A DNA stretch of 64,000 nucleotides from Akkermansia sp. (GTDB taxonomy: Bacteria; Verrucomicrobiota; Verrucomicrobiia; Verrucomicrobiales; Akkermansiaceae): assembly GCA_017555205.1 (NCBI GenBank), contig JAFZGW010000013.1, forward strand, positions 360,289 through 424,288. The letters are read 5' to 3'. Shown here in pieces: positions 9,202 to 16,845 of the stretch. Position 1 is the stretch's first letter; each line of letters opens with the position of its first letter. The translations under genes and the position numbers were made by a program. The notes below the pieces were generated by a model. It made no database searches, was not told where the DNA came from, and saw nothing but the letters and a program-made list of their open reading frames with translations.

Positions 9202-9492
9202 TCAATCACGTGAACACTTTCGCGGCCGCAATCCGCGGGGATAGCAAGTCAGCGGCTCCTCTTCCCGGCACTCGGCAAAAGCCAATTCCGGCTCACCCGG
9301 GTGCAGGCGCAAACACTCAAGTACCCGATTGCGGGTAGCCACAGCCGCCGCCAATGATTCACGCTCCCCGCCATATTGCTTATCCGAGAAATAGCGGGTG
9401 AAGTGCAACTGATTGCGGCAAAGTGTTACCCGCCAGCCTTGGAACGACGTAAACTCGTATGTAAAACGAGTGATATTGCGTATGGGTTTCAT
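9202..9492 (-). CDS. Small AP2-like domain protein (paralog 2)
   Basis: 96 residues, nearly all of it the domain seen at 1142 and 54879: NITRFTYEF, FQGWRVTL, RYFSDKQYGG, then a helix ending RNRVLECL, and a short tail rich in Arg/Cys. Function unknown; a three-strand plus helix DNA-binding fold of the AP2/integrase-arm type is inferred. Of several in-frame starts, the ATG at 9492 is chosen because it aligns with both paralogs and lies 10 bases after a -10 box. It is transcribed divergently from a ribbon-helix-helix protein only 107 bases away. Confidence 0.7.
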   Translation of the reverse strand: MKPIRNITRFTYEFTSFQGWRVTLCRNQLHFTRYFSDKQYGGERESLAAAVATRNRVLECLRLHPGEPELAFAECREEEPLTCYPRGLRPRKCSRD

Positions 9493-9502
9493 AACGATGC
9501 GC

Positions 9503-9531
9503 AGCATACTCCATTCATAAACAACTATCAA
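9503..9531 (-). promoter_or_regulatory. Promoter of AP2-like paralog 2, probably leaderless
   Basis: Minus strand: TTGATA (9531-9526), 17 bp, TATGCT (9508-9503), 10 bases, ATG at 9492. Confidence 0.55.
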
Positions 9532-9562
9532 CAAAAATTACCCGTAATACATACAACAGCAC

Positions 9563-9590
9563 TTGCTTTCGTGGCACGCCCTGTTAAAGT
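9563..9590 (+). promoter_or_regulatory. Promoter of RHH gene, probably leaderless
   Basis: TTGCTT (9563-9568), 16 bp, TAAAGT (9585-9590), then 9 bases to the ATG at 9600. It shares the intergenic space with the divergent AP2-like gene. Confidence 0.5.
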
Positions 9591-9599
9591 GTAACCGCT

Positions 9600-9827
9600 A
9601 TGAAGCTCAAATCAATCACATTCCGTTGTTCGCAGTCCCAACTTTGCCGGTTGGAGGAAGCCATGCTTTACCTCGATGAAACGAACCGCACATCGTTTAT
9701 AACCACGGCACTCGAGGAATTCCTGGCATTCGCCGAACAAAAGCAAATCAGCGACCTCAACCTCTTTGAACTCGTACACGAAATCGATGCTATGGGTCGA
9801 GGCGAAAAGTTTGCCAATGTAGCCTAA
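9600..9827 (+). CDS. Small ribbon-helix-helix-like protein
   Basis: 75 residues. The N-terminal strand (MKLKSITFRCS), a first helix (LCRLEEAMLYLD), then NRTSFITTALEEFLAFAEQ match the Arc/MetJ/CopG ribbon-helix-helix pattern, in which an Arg-Thr-x-Phe-Ile motif opens helix B. Such proteins dimerise and bind DNA through the paired N-terminal strands. No toxin gene lies next to it, so an autoregulated repressor is as likely as an antitoxin. It has its own promoter and a strong terminator. Assignment is by pattern only. Confidence 0.65.
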   Translation: MKLKSITFRCSQSQLCRLEEAMLYLDETNRTSFITTALEEFLAFAEQKQISDLNLFELVHEIDAMGRGEKFANVA

Positions 9828-9836
9828 ATCATTATT

Positions 9837-9884
9837 CAATCGCAGGGAAATGGAGCAGTCCGAACACCTGCGATTGTTTTTTTT
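9837..9884 (+). terminator. Intrinsic terminator of RHH gene
   Basis: CAATCGCAGG (9837-9846) pairs with CCTGCGATTG (9867-9876), followed by eight T. Confidence 0.9.
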
Positions 9885-9979
9885 ACAATGGCACATTTTT
9901 TTCTTTTCCGAGCCGCGGTGTTGGTGTATAAGTACGCTCTGTGGTGAGCGTTGCGCTGATGTGTGCGCCCGGCTCCACA

Positions 9980-11695
9980 ATGAAAAAAAACGCGAAAAAG
10001 ATAAATAAACCTCAAAAGATGAGCACCACCTCTTTTTTACCGGCTCAGTACGCACACCCGTACGAGATTGACCCCAAGTACAGCAAATCAGTAGCCTATT
10101 TCTGCATGGAATATGCTATTGACAATGTGTTCAAAATTTATTCCGGCGGTCTGGGTTACCTGGCCGGCTCACACATGAGGTCAGCCGGAGCCCTGCGCCA
10201 GAATCTGGTCGGCGTGGGTATTCTGTGGTCCTATGGTTACTACAACCAAATTCGTGCAGAAGACGGCTCCATGGCCGTACAGTACCGCAAAAAAGACTAC
10301 GCTTTCCTAGAAGACCACAACATCAAATTCCTCATCAATATCTGCAACACCCCTGTATGGGTAAAGGCCTATTACCTGAGGCCGGAGGTATTTGACACAG
10401 CTCCGATGTTCTTCCTGACCACCGACTTGCCCGAGAATGACGACATCAGCCGCTCCATTACTCAGCGACTGTACGACAGCAATCCCATGACCCGCATTTC
10501 TCAGTACATCGTGCTGGGGCAAGGTGGTGCCCGTCTTTTCGAAGAGCTCGGCGTTGAGCCCGAAATTTACCACATGAATGAAGCTCACGCTATCGGTGCT
10601 GCCTTCAACATGCTCGCCCGTAACGGCGGCAATGTGGAAGAAGTACGCAAACGATTCGTATTCACCACGCACACCCCGGAGGAAGCCGGTAACGAGAAGA
10701 TGGACATCAACCTCATGGCCAACTTCTCCTTCTTCGACGGTCTTTCGCTCGATCAGGTGCGCAGTATGCTTAAGCTCGACCCCAACGAGCAGACTTTCAA
10801 CTATACACTGGCAGCACTGCGACTCTCGCACATGGCCAATGGTGTAAGCGAACTGCACGGTGAGGTATCCCGCCAAATGTGGCAGGGCTACAGCGATATT
10901 TGCCCCATCACCCATGTGACAAATGCTCAGAATGTTCCCTACTGGCAAGATGCCGAGCTGGCGGAGGCTTTCGCCGCACGCGACAAACGCGCCTTCATGG
11001 CTCGCAAGCGCGCCCTCAAGAAAGACCTCTTCCGCATGGTGGGTGAGCAAACCGGGCACCTTTTTGACCAGGACACGCTCACCATCGTATGGGCACGCCG
11101 CTTTGCAGCCTACAAGCGCCCTGCACTCATCACCGAAAACCCGGTCATGTTTGAGCGCATGTTGCAGCGCACCAACCGCCCGGTGCAGATGATTTGGGCA
11201 GGCAAGCCCTACCCGACCGACTTCACGGCGGTAGATATCTTTAACCAGCTCAATAAATTGAGCGAGAAGTACCCGCGCTGCGCCGTACTGACCGGTTACG
11301 AACTCGCACTCAGCCGCTTGCTCAAGAACGGCTCCGACATCTGGCTCAACAACCCGGTCGTCACACGCGAGGCCTCCGGCACCTCCGGCATGTCGGCCGC
11401 TATGAACGGCTCCATCACAATTTCCACCAATGATGGTTGGGTTCGTGAGTTTGCGAAAGACGGTCAAAACTGCTTCATCATCCCCGAAGCGAAAGAAGGG
11501 CTCTCCCCGGAGGCTCGCGACCGCTCTGACCGCGACCATTTCTACAACATACTCGAATCGAAGGTGCTGCCGCTCTACTACGATGACCGCGACTCATGGA
11601 ACGACATCGTATTCAATGCCATGGAGGACATCAGCCCAGCCTTCAACTCCGACCGCATGGCCGATGAGTATTACACCAAGATGTACAACGTATAA
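9980..11695 (+). CDS. glgP: Alpha-glucan phosphorylase, short GT35 type, with Lys to Ser at the PLP site
   Basis: Family GT35, phosphorolysis of glycogen/maltodextrin to glucose 1-phosphate in the cytoplasm. 571 residues, as in the compact branch (family norm for classical GlgP is above 800). Conserved landmarks: YFCMEYAI, IYSGGLGYLAGSH, GVGILWSYGYYNQ, HMNEAHA, TTHTPEEAGNEKM, WARRFAAYKRP, and EASGTSGM-AAMNG near residue 465-477. In that last motif known active phosphorylases carry a Lys that forms the Schiff base with PLP; here the codon is TCG (Ser472). So catalytic activity is in doubt. Start at the ATG at 9980: a TATAAG box at 9927-9932 excludes the GTG at 9941. Feeds phosphoglucomutase (18108). 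Confidence 0.8.
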   Translation: MKKNAKKINKPQKMSTTSFLPAQYAHPYEIDPKYSKSVAYFCMEYAIDNVFKIYSGGLGYLAGSHMRSAGALRQNLVGVGILWSYGYYNQIRAEDGSMAVQYRKKDYAFLEDHNIKFLINICNTPVWVKAYYLRPEVFDTAPMFFLTTDLPENDDISRSITQRLYDSNPMTRISQYIVLGQGGARLFEELGVEPEIYHMNEAHAIGAAFNMLARNGGNVEEVRKRFVFTTHTPEEAGNEKMDINLMANFSFFDGLSLDQVRSMLKLDPNEQTFNYTLAALRLSHMANGVSELHGEVSRQMWQGYSDICPITHVTNAQNVPYWQDAELAEAFAARDKRAFMARKRALKKDLFRMVGEQTGHLFDQDTLTIVWARRFAAYKRPALITENPVMFERMLQRTNRPVQMIWAGKPYPTDFTAVDIFNQLNKLSEKYPRCAVLTGYELALSRLLKNGSDIWLNNPVVTREASGTSGMSAAMNGSITISTNDGWVREFAKDGQNCFIIPEAKEGLSPEARDRSDRDHFYNILESKVLPLYYDDRDSWNDIVFNAMEDISPAFNSDRMADEYYTKMYNV

Positions 11696-11717
11696 TCTAC
11701 ACGAGTAACATTCTTCC

Positions 11718-11751
11718 ATCCCCCCGCCATGCAATTGCACGGCGGGGGGAT
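11718..11751 (+). terminator. GC-rich hairpin after glgP
   Basis: ATCCCCCCGCC (11718-11728) pairs with GGCGGGGGGAT (11741-11751); the 12-base loop is itself partly palindromic. No T-run, so termination strength is uncertain. Confidence 0.55.
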
Positions 11752-11793
11752 ATTGTACTACAGCCAACAGACAGCTGCACACACGGTTTGCGC

Positions 11794-11822
11794 TTGCCAA
11801 AGGAAATAAAATTTGCTAAGAG
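11794..11822 (+). promoter_or_regulatory. rpoN promoter, probably leaderless
   Basis: TTGCCA (11794-11799), 17 bp, TAAGAG (11817-11822, weak), 6 bases, ATG at 11829. Confidence 0.45.
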
Positions 11823-11828
11823 AGTGGC

Positions 11829-13142
11829 ATGAGCAGCGCCGGAATGGCACAGGGTATGCAGCAAAGCATGGCAGCAACTGCCGCCATGCAGCTTTTCATG
11901 CGCACCCTACAAGCCGGCACAATGGAACTGGCGGAAATTGCGGCACAGGCTATGGCTACCAATCCGGCGCTGGAAGAACTCCCGCCACCGGAACCGGAGG
12001 ACGATGAACCGGGTGCCCCCCTCAATCGCGAAGCAACTCTTCGCCATGATCGACTGCTGGAAAATCAGACCGGCATCATTACCCTGGCCGAGCATTTGGA
12101 GGAACAAATACGCCGCAGTGCCCTTCCCTCGGCAACGGAACAAGCAGCCCTTGCTTTAATTCCCTACTTGAACCGCCACGGTTTTTTCGCGGAACCACTT
12201 GCAGAGCTCCAATCCGCGCTCAAGCTGCCCCCGCAAACATTTCGTAGAGCACTGAGAGCCATACGAGACTTGGAGCCGGCCGGCGTAGGGGCACAAGATC
12301 TGCGCGAAAGCCTAATACTTCAGTTGGAGCGGCTTGGCGAGCACGGCGGCATCCCCATGCAATTACTGCGGCGATTCTGGCAGGAGCTTGTTGACCACCG
12401 CTATGCAGATGTTGCACGAGCGCTCGATGTAGAAGAAGAAGCTGTTTGCATAGCCGCCCGCCATATTGCACGACTGAATCCGGATCCGGGTAGCGGGTTC
12501 TCGCAAACGGAGCTCAATATCATCACTCCGGATTTATTAGTCCAAAAAGAGGGTGACGAATGGATTGTCACACTGACCGACGAGGACATACCAAGACTAA
12601 CAATTTCAGCCGAATACAGGGACATGATGTCGGAGCATGCCGAAGATGCAGAGCTGCGGCGCTACCTGTCGAAATGTTTCCGAGATGGGCGCGAGCTCAT
12701 ACGCGCCATCGCTGAGCGCCAGCAAACTATACTCAAAGTCGCACAGGCCATCGTAAACCGCCAGCAGAACTTCTTCCGGCACGGCCCCCACAAATTAGCA
12801 CCGATGCAAATGGACAGCATCGCCGCCGATATTGGGGTCAGCACCTCTACCGTATCGCGCGCCGTCCGAGCCAAATACCTCAAATGCACCCATGGCATAT
12901 TTGAGTTGCGCCGGTTTTTCAGCGCGGCTGTAGAAATGACAGACGGGGAAGACATCTCCGTGAATGCCGCCATGGCTCGCATACGCGAACTTATCGCCAA
13001 TGAACCGCCCCAAGCCCCACTCAGCGATGCCGCTATTGAAAGTGCCTTGCAAGCGGAAGGCATAAATCTGGCGCGCCGCACTATTGCAAAATACCGCGAG
13101 CAAATGAAGATACTACCCGCGCGCCTACGCCGCAGTAAGTAA
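11829..13142 (+). CDS. rpoN: RNA polymerase sigma-54 factor
   Basis: Sigma-54, which directs RNA polymerase to -24/-12 promoters under control of AAA+ activators. 437 residues: Gln/Met-rich region I (MQLFMRTLQAGTMELAE) that contacts activators, an acidic region II (about 50-65), the core-binding domain, the helix-turn-helix (IGVSTSTVSRAVRAKYL, near 340) and the RpoN box ARRTIAKYRE near residue 418. Every functional part is present, so it should be active. No sigma-54 activator gene lies near it and I saw no obvious -24/-12 element in this window. Single-gene unit between glgP and the zinc operon. Confidence 0.95.
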   Translation: MSSAGMAQGMQQSMAATAAMQLFMRTLQAGTMELAEIAAQAMATNPALEELPPPEPEDDEPGAPLNREATLRHDRLLENQTGIITLAEHLEEQIRRSALPSATEQAALALIPYLNRHGFFAEPLAELQSALKLPPQTFRRALRAIRDLEPAGVGAQDLRESLILQLERLGEHGGIPMQLLRRFWQELVDHRYADVARALDVEEEAVCIAARHIARLNPDPGSGFSQTELNIITPDLLVQKEGDEWIVTLTDEDIPRLTISAEYRDMMSEHAEDAELRRYLSKCFRDGRELIRAIAERQQTILKVAQAIVNRQQNFFRHGPHKLAPMQMDSIAADIGVSTSTVSRAVRAKYLKCTHGIFELRRFFSAAVEMTDGEDISVNAAMARIRELIANEPPQAPLSDAAIESALQAEGINLARRTIAKYREQMKILPARLRRSK

Positions 13143-13177
13143 GACACAACAGTTTTGCCTACTGACTCGGTGTGGGA

Positions 13178-13206
13178 TTGACGCCGCAGTGACAGCACTA
13201 TATAAT
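13178..13206 (+). promoter_or_regulatory. Metal ABC operon promoter, probably leaderless
   Basis: TTGACG (13178-13183), 17 bp, TATAAT (13201-13206), 7 bases, ATG at 13214. A repressor covering this site would act with no leader. I see no clear Zur/Fur palindrome. Confidence 0.75.
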
Positions 13207-13213
13207 AGGGCGC

Positions 13214-14071
13214 ATGAAAAAAATGCTCTGTCTGCTACTGCTCACGCTGGGTATAAGCCTTGCACAAGCAGCTCCTATGAAGATAGCCAGCCTACACCCA
13301 TTGCTCACTGAAATGGCAATAGCTCTGGGCGGCGAGCAGGTGGAAGTAGTCAATTTATTCCCGGAAAAAGGCGACTTACACGCATTCACACCAACCATGC
13401 GCGAGCTGGGCGCTGCGGCAGATGCCCGACTGCTGCTGGCATGCGGCAAGGGGGTTGAGCCTTACCTGACAGACCTGCGCGACAGCGTGCGTGCCGAAAC
13501 ACAAATCATTGAAGTCGGCACTTCCTTGCCCAACGTACAGGTACCGGGCACACCCTACAATGACCCGCACTGGTGGAACACGCCGGAAAACATGAAACGC
13601 GCAGCCCGCACCTTGCTGGTCGCTATGCAGCAGGCTGCCCCCGAACACGCTCAAACTTTCAACAACGGCTATGCTCAATATGCCGCCGACATGAATAAGC
13701 TCACCCGCACCGCCCGCCTGAAGCTCAGCCGAATTCCGCGCGATGCCCGCTATCTCGTCACAGGTCATGCTGCCATGTGCCACTTCTGCGCGGCCTTCAA
13801 CCTTACCCCCATTGCCATACAAGGTGTAGCACGCGAAAGCCAAGGAGATCCTGCCACCCTTGCCGCCCTGCTGACGGAGTTGCGGCAAAAGAAAGTAAGC
13901 TGCATATTCACGGATGTGAGCAGCACTCCCCGCGAGCTCCAAGTCATAGCCGAGCAATTAAACATACCGACCGCTCCGCTGTTCATGGATGGCATTAACC
14001 CCTCAGCGCAAAGCTACAAGGATATATTCCTGCACAATATCAATACCATCAGCAAACATCTGGGTAAATGA
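13214..14071 (+). CDS. znuA: Zinc/manganese ABC transporter substrate-binding protein
   Basis: Periplasmic cluster A-I metal-binding protein that captures Zn or Mn for the ABC importer encoded downstream. 285 residues; signal peptide ends at AQA (residues 17-19). Probable ligands: His56 (GDLHAF), His119 (NDPHWW), His185 (TGHAAMCHF, with His190 nearby) and Asp234 (FTDVSS), the usual three His plus one acid pattern. The family's His/Asp-rich loop is absent, which is more common in Mn/Zn members without the loop, so the metal is not settled. First gene of a four-gene operon; its stop overlaps the next start. Confidence 0.85.
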   Translation: MKKMLCLLLLTLGISLAQAAPMKIASLHPLLTEMAIALGGEQVEVVNLFPEKGDLHAFTPTMRELGAAADARLLLACGKGVEPYLTDLRDSVRAETQIIEVGTSLPNVQVPGTPYNDPHWWNTPENMKRAARTLLVAMQQAAPEHAQTFNNGYAQYAADMNKLTRTARLKLSRIPRDARYLVTGHAAMCHFCAAFNLTPIAIQGVARESQGDPATLAALLTELRQKKVSCIFTDVSSTPRELQVIAEQLNIPTAPLFMDGINPSAQSYKDIFLHNINTISKHLGK

Positions 14072-14493
14072 CACCGATTCTGAGAGCCACGCTTGCTTTG
14101 GTCGGAGTACTTACTGCCGCCCTCCCCCTGCTGTGGCTCACAGCCCCGGCTCCCAACAGAGTGGAGCCCCTGCCCCCCACCGCCGCTACAAAAACTAAGC
14201 AAGTCAACGCCAGCCTTTACTTCAGCGGAGAACCTATCAAAATCACCCTCTTCCACGAGGCCGATGAAATTGCCGTTTTCCATGCCCCCAAAACGCCCTG
14301 CCATTTTGCCCTTGAACTGCCGATGGTAGATACCACGGAAATAGAATACGAGGTTGAGTGGCCGGAAAATACACCGGGCATGAAGGGGGTAACTCTTTAC
14401 TTGGAGCCCGACGGGCTCGAAAGCCAAGCCCAAACTATGTGGTCAATGCCCGAGGATACTAAACTGTACGACATTTTTTACTTCAAATGGTAA
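14068..14493 (+). CDS. Exported protein of unknown function within metal ABC operon
   Basis: 141 residues, not recognised. The N-terminus is a single hydrophobic segment (about 5-25) serving as signal or anchor, followed by a Pro-rich linker and a likely beta domain (about 45-141) with one Cys (TPCHF) and a Tyr/Trp-rich end. It overlaps znuA by 4 bases (ATGA) and the ATPase gene by 7 bases, so it is translated as part of the transporter operon. That position suggests a metal-related periplasmic role, which is inference from context alone. Confidence 0.6.
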   Translation: MTPILRATLALVGVLTAALPLLWLTAPAPNRVEPLPPTAATKTKQVNASLYFSGEPIKITLFHEADEIAVFHAPKTPCHFALELPMVDTTEIEYEVEWPENTPGMKGVTLYLEPDGLESQAQTMWSMPEDTKLYDIFYFKW

Positions 14494-15266
14494 CTGAGCA
14501 CGACCACATATGCTGGGGCGGCGGCCACCACCACTGCGGCGGGCATACACTCGCGGTAGAGGGCATCTGCGCAGCATACGGCAAGAATGAAGTACTGACC
14601 AACATTTCATTCAAAGCCAGCTGCGGCCAAACCCTGGCACTCATCGGCCCGAACGGAGCCGGCAAATCCACACTGCTCAACCTGTTAGCCGGCCTCATGC
14701 CCCCCACCGACGGGAGTATGAAATGGAACGACACCCCCCTGCAGGCAGCCAGGCACGAAACCGCCTTCATGCCCCAGCGCACCGAAGTAAATTGGGCATT
14801 CCCCATCACCGTGCGAGAGCTGGTGGAAATGGGGCGCTACCCCTCCACCGGAATTTGGAAACGCCTGCAACACCACGATACCGAAATTGTGGAAAAAGCG
14901 CTCCATACGCTCGACCTCACCAACCTACAGCACAGGCAAATTGGTGCTCTCTCCGGCGGCCAGCAACAGCGAGCATTCCTAGCGCGGGCACTCGCTCAAG
15001 AGGCCCACATTCTCCTGCTCGATGAACCCTTTACCGGACTGGACGTACCGGGCATGGAATCGCTGGGGGAACTCCTGCGCACCCTCACAGCAGAAGGCAG
15101 GCTGATTATAGCCTCTCATCATGACTTGAGCACGGCGGCACAGATTTTCGACCAAGCGCTGTTGCTCAACGGCAGAACCATTGCTTATGGCGCCACAACC
15201 GATGTACTCAATGAGCAAAACCTTCTCACCGCATTCGGCAAGCGCCACATCACCGTTGCACCATGA
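14487..15266 (+). CDS. znuC: Metal ABC transporter ATPase with His/Cys-rich N-terminus
   Basis: 259-residue ATPase powering Zn/Mn import. Walker A GPNGAGKST, Q-loop MPQRTEVNW, signature LSGGQQQR, Walker B ILLLDEP and switch His (SHHD) are all intact. Before the ABC fold are about 20 extra residues very rich in potential metal ligands: His5, His7, Cys9, His14-16, Cys17, His20. Such a tail is not part of the ABC domain and may sense or hold metal in the cytoplasm. The start is the only ATG before the fold and overlaps the previous stop, which supports it. Overlaps the permease gene by 4 bases. Confidence 0.88.
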   Translation: MVTEHDHICWGGGHHHCGGHTLAVEGICAAYGKNEVLTNISFKASCGQTLALIGPNGAGKSTLLNLLAGLMPPTDGSMKWNDTPLQAARHETAFMPQRTEVNWAFPITVRELVEMGRYPSTGIWKRLQHHDTEIVEKALHTLDLTNLQHRQIGALSGGQQQRAFLARALAQEAHILLLDEPFTGLDVPGMESLGELLRTLTAEGRLIIASHHDLSTAAQIFDQALLLNGRTIAYGATTDVLNEQNLLTAFGKRHITVAP

Positions 15267-16102
15267 ATGAGTTTCTACAATTTCTTACCGAGCCGATAGC
15301 CCTGCGCAGCCTGTGGGCCTGTGCGGTTATCGGTTTTGCGAATGGCTTTGTGAGCGCACTGGTGGTACTGCGGCGCTCATCGCTACAAATCGGTACTATT
15401 TCCTGTGCGTTGCTCCCCGGCATAGCACTCGCCATACTGCTTTTCGGCTTCATGCAACTGAGCATACTCATTGGCGCCGTCATTGCCGGCCTACTGGTAG
15501 GGCTGGGCTCACTCTTTATATCCCGCCGAGGGAAAGCCGACCACGACACCGCACTCTCTATACTGCACACCACAGCATTTGCCCTGGGCTACATCATACT
15601 GATACGCTTAGGCTTGCAGCAAAAGGTCGATGATTGGTTATTCGGCAACATCATGAGCATGAGCGACACGGACTTGTGGATAGCATGGGCAACAGGGGCT
15701 CTCGCCATAACCGCCATCACCATATTATACCGCCCGCTCCTTATTTTCCTCTTTGATCCGCGAGCTGCCACAGCCATGGGCATTCCCACCCGCGCCTACA
15801 GTTACGGTATCTTCACCCTCATCATTCTGGTATTGGTATCCTCGCTGCAAGCTGTAGGTGCCTTCCTTACACTGGGGCTTATGGTTGCACCGGCGGCCAC
15901 CATGTACCTGCTTTCCGACCGCGCCTCGCTCATGTTCTGGGGCGGCGGCCTCATTGGCAGCGGTGGGTCAATTCTGGCCTTCTTTTTATCCTACCCCCTG
16001 GGTTGGCACCCCGGAGCCACAATTATCGTCGTATTAGGCTGCATCTTCCTACTGGCGTGGCTTTTCTCGCCCAAATATGGTTTGTTACGCCACCATGGCT
16101 GA
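15263..16102 (+). CDS. znuB: Zinc/manganese ABC transporter permease
   Basis: 279-residue inner-membrane permease of the ABC-3 family with about eight hydrophobic helices. Typical stretches: the opening helices after ALRSLWACAVIGFANGF, SRRGKADHDTALSI loop, LQAVGAFLTLGLMVAPAA near residues 200-215, and a last helix ending LFSPKYGLL. Works with the binding protein and ATPase encoded just upstream. Overlap of 4 bases with znuC (ATGA) implies coupled translation and a shared transcript. Last gene of the operon. Confidence 0.9.
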   Translation: MNEFLQFLTEPIALRSLWACAVIGFANGFVSALVVLRRSSLQIGTISCALLPGIALAILLFGFMQLSILIGAVIAGLLVGLGSLFISRRGKADHDTALSILHTTAFALGYIILIRLGLQQKVDDWLFGNIMSMSDTDLWIAWATGALAITAITILYRPLLIFLFDPRAATAMGIPTRAYSYGIFTLIILVLVSSLQAVGAFLTLGLMVAPAATMYLLSDRASLMFWGGGLIGSGGSILAFFLSYPLGWHPGATIIVVLGCIFLLAWLFSPKYGLLRHHG

Positions 16103-16108
16103 TTTTGC

Positions 16109-16138
16109 TTGCGCTGCGCAGGGGCAATATGCTAGAAT
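16109..16138 (+). promoter_or_regulatory. Pseudopilin promoter, probably leaderless
   Basis: TTGCGC (16109-16114), 18 bp, TAGAAT (16133-16138), 8 bases, ATG at 16147. Confidence 0.55.
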
Positions 16139-16146
16139 AATCACGT

Positions 16147-16842
16147 ATGAAAACAACTTTCACCACTCACTACAAAAAAGGCTTTACTTTGATTGAGCTG
16201 CTCGTCGTCATTGCTATTCTGGCGACCCTTGCCGGTATTTCCTCCCCCATCATCATGGGGCAGATGGAAGCCGCTCGTGAATCCGCCGCACGCAAAACTT
16301 GTATGGACATTGTGGAGGGCGCCACTCGGTTCCGCACGGACTACGGCCAGCTCCCCTTCCGCCCCGATGAGGCAGAAGCCAACGAGGCCAACAATTACCA
16401 AGTTTCTCTTACCACCGAAGTCGGTAGCGATGCCGGTATGCTTGCCATCCTCACCAATCGTGAGGAGGATGACGACAACCGCATGAACACCAACAAAGAT
16501 TACTACATCCGTTCCGACGTGCAGGATAAGAAAGCCGACGGCCTTTATGAAGACCCCGCAACCGGTGACCTCGTAGGCCTGTACGACCCCTGGGGCAAGC
16601 CCTACTATGTGCTGATGTGCGAAGAAAACGACGGCTGCACCGACCCCTTCACCGGCAAGAAATTGCGCGGCAAAAACTGCATAGTCTACTCTCTGGGTTC
16701 TAATGGCACCGGCAAAGCTCCCGATACCATCCGCAAACGCAAGAGAAGCAACAATAAGAACACTGAAATGACCGCTGCTGAGGAGGAAGCGGAAGAGGCT
16801 ATCGCCGACAACATTTACTCCTGGAAAAAGGTCAGCAAATAA
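16147..16842 (+). CDS. Type II secretion-type pseudopilin
   Basis: 231 residues. The class III prepilin signal KKGFTLIELLVVIAI (cleavage after Gly12, Phe13 N-methylated, Glu5 of the mature protein present) is followed by a long helix and a globular domain, which places it with GspG/H-like pseudopilins. The body holds acidic, Ca-binding-looking loops (Asp/Glu-rich near 105-115) and ends with a charged tail. No other secretion gene is near, so it is an orphan. Known PVC genomes carry many such scattered pseudopilins. The next gene (DAHP synthase) begins 3 bases after its stop, so the two share a transcript. Confidence 0.8.
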   Translation: MKTTFTTHYKKGFTLIELLVVIAILATLAGISSPIIMGQMEAARESAARKTCMDIVEGATRFRTDYGQLPFRPDEAEANEANNYQVSLTTEVGSDAGMLAILTNREEDDDNRMNTNKDYYIRSDVQDKKADGLYEDPATGDLVGLYDPWGKPYYVLMCEENDGCTDPFTGKKLRGKNCIVYSLGSNGTGKAPDTIRKRKRSNNKNTEMTAAEEEAEEAIADNIYSWKKVSK

Positions 16843-16845
16843 CTA

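Noticed and set aside
10307..11539. A minus-strand frame of 410 codons inside the phosphorylase gene
   Set aside because: Antisense shadow of a conserved enzyme.
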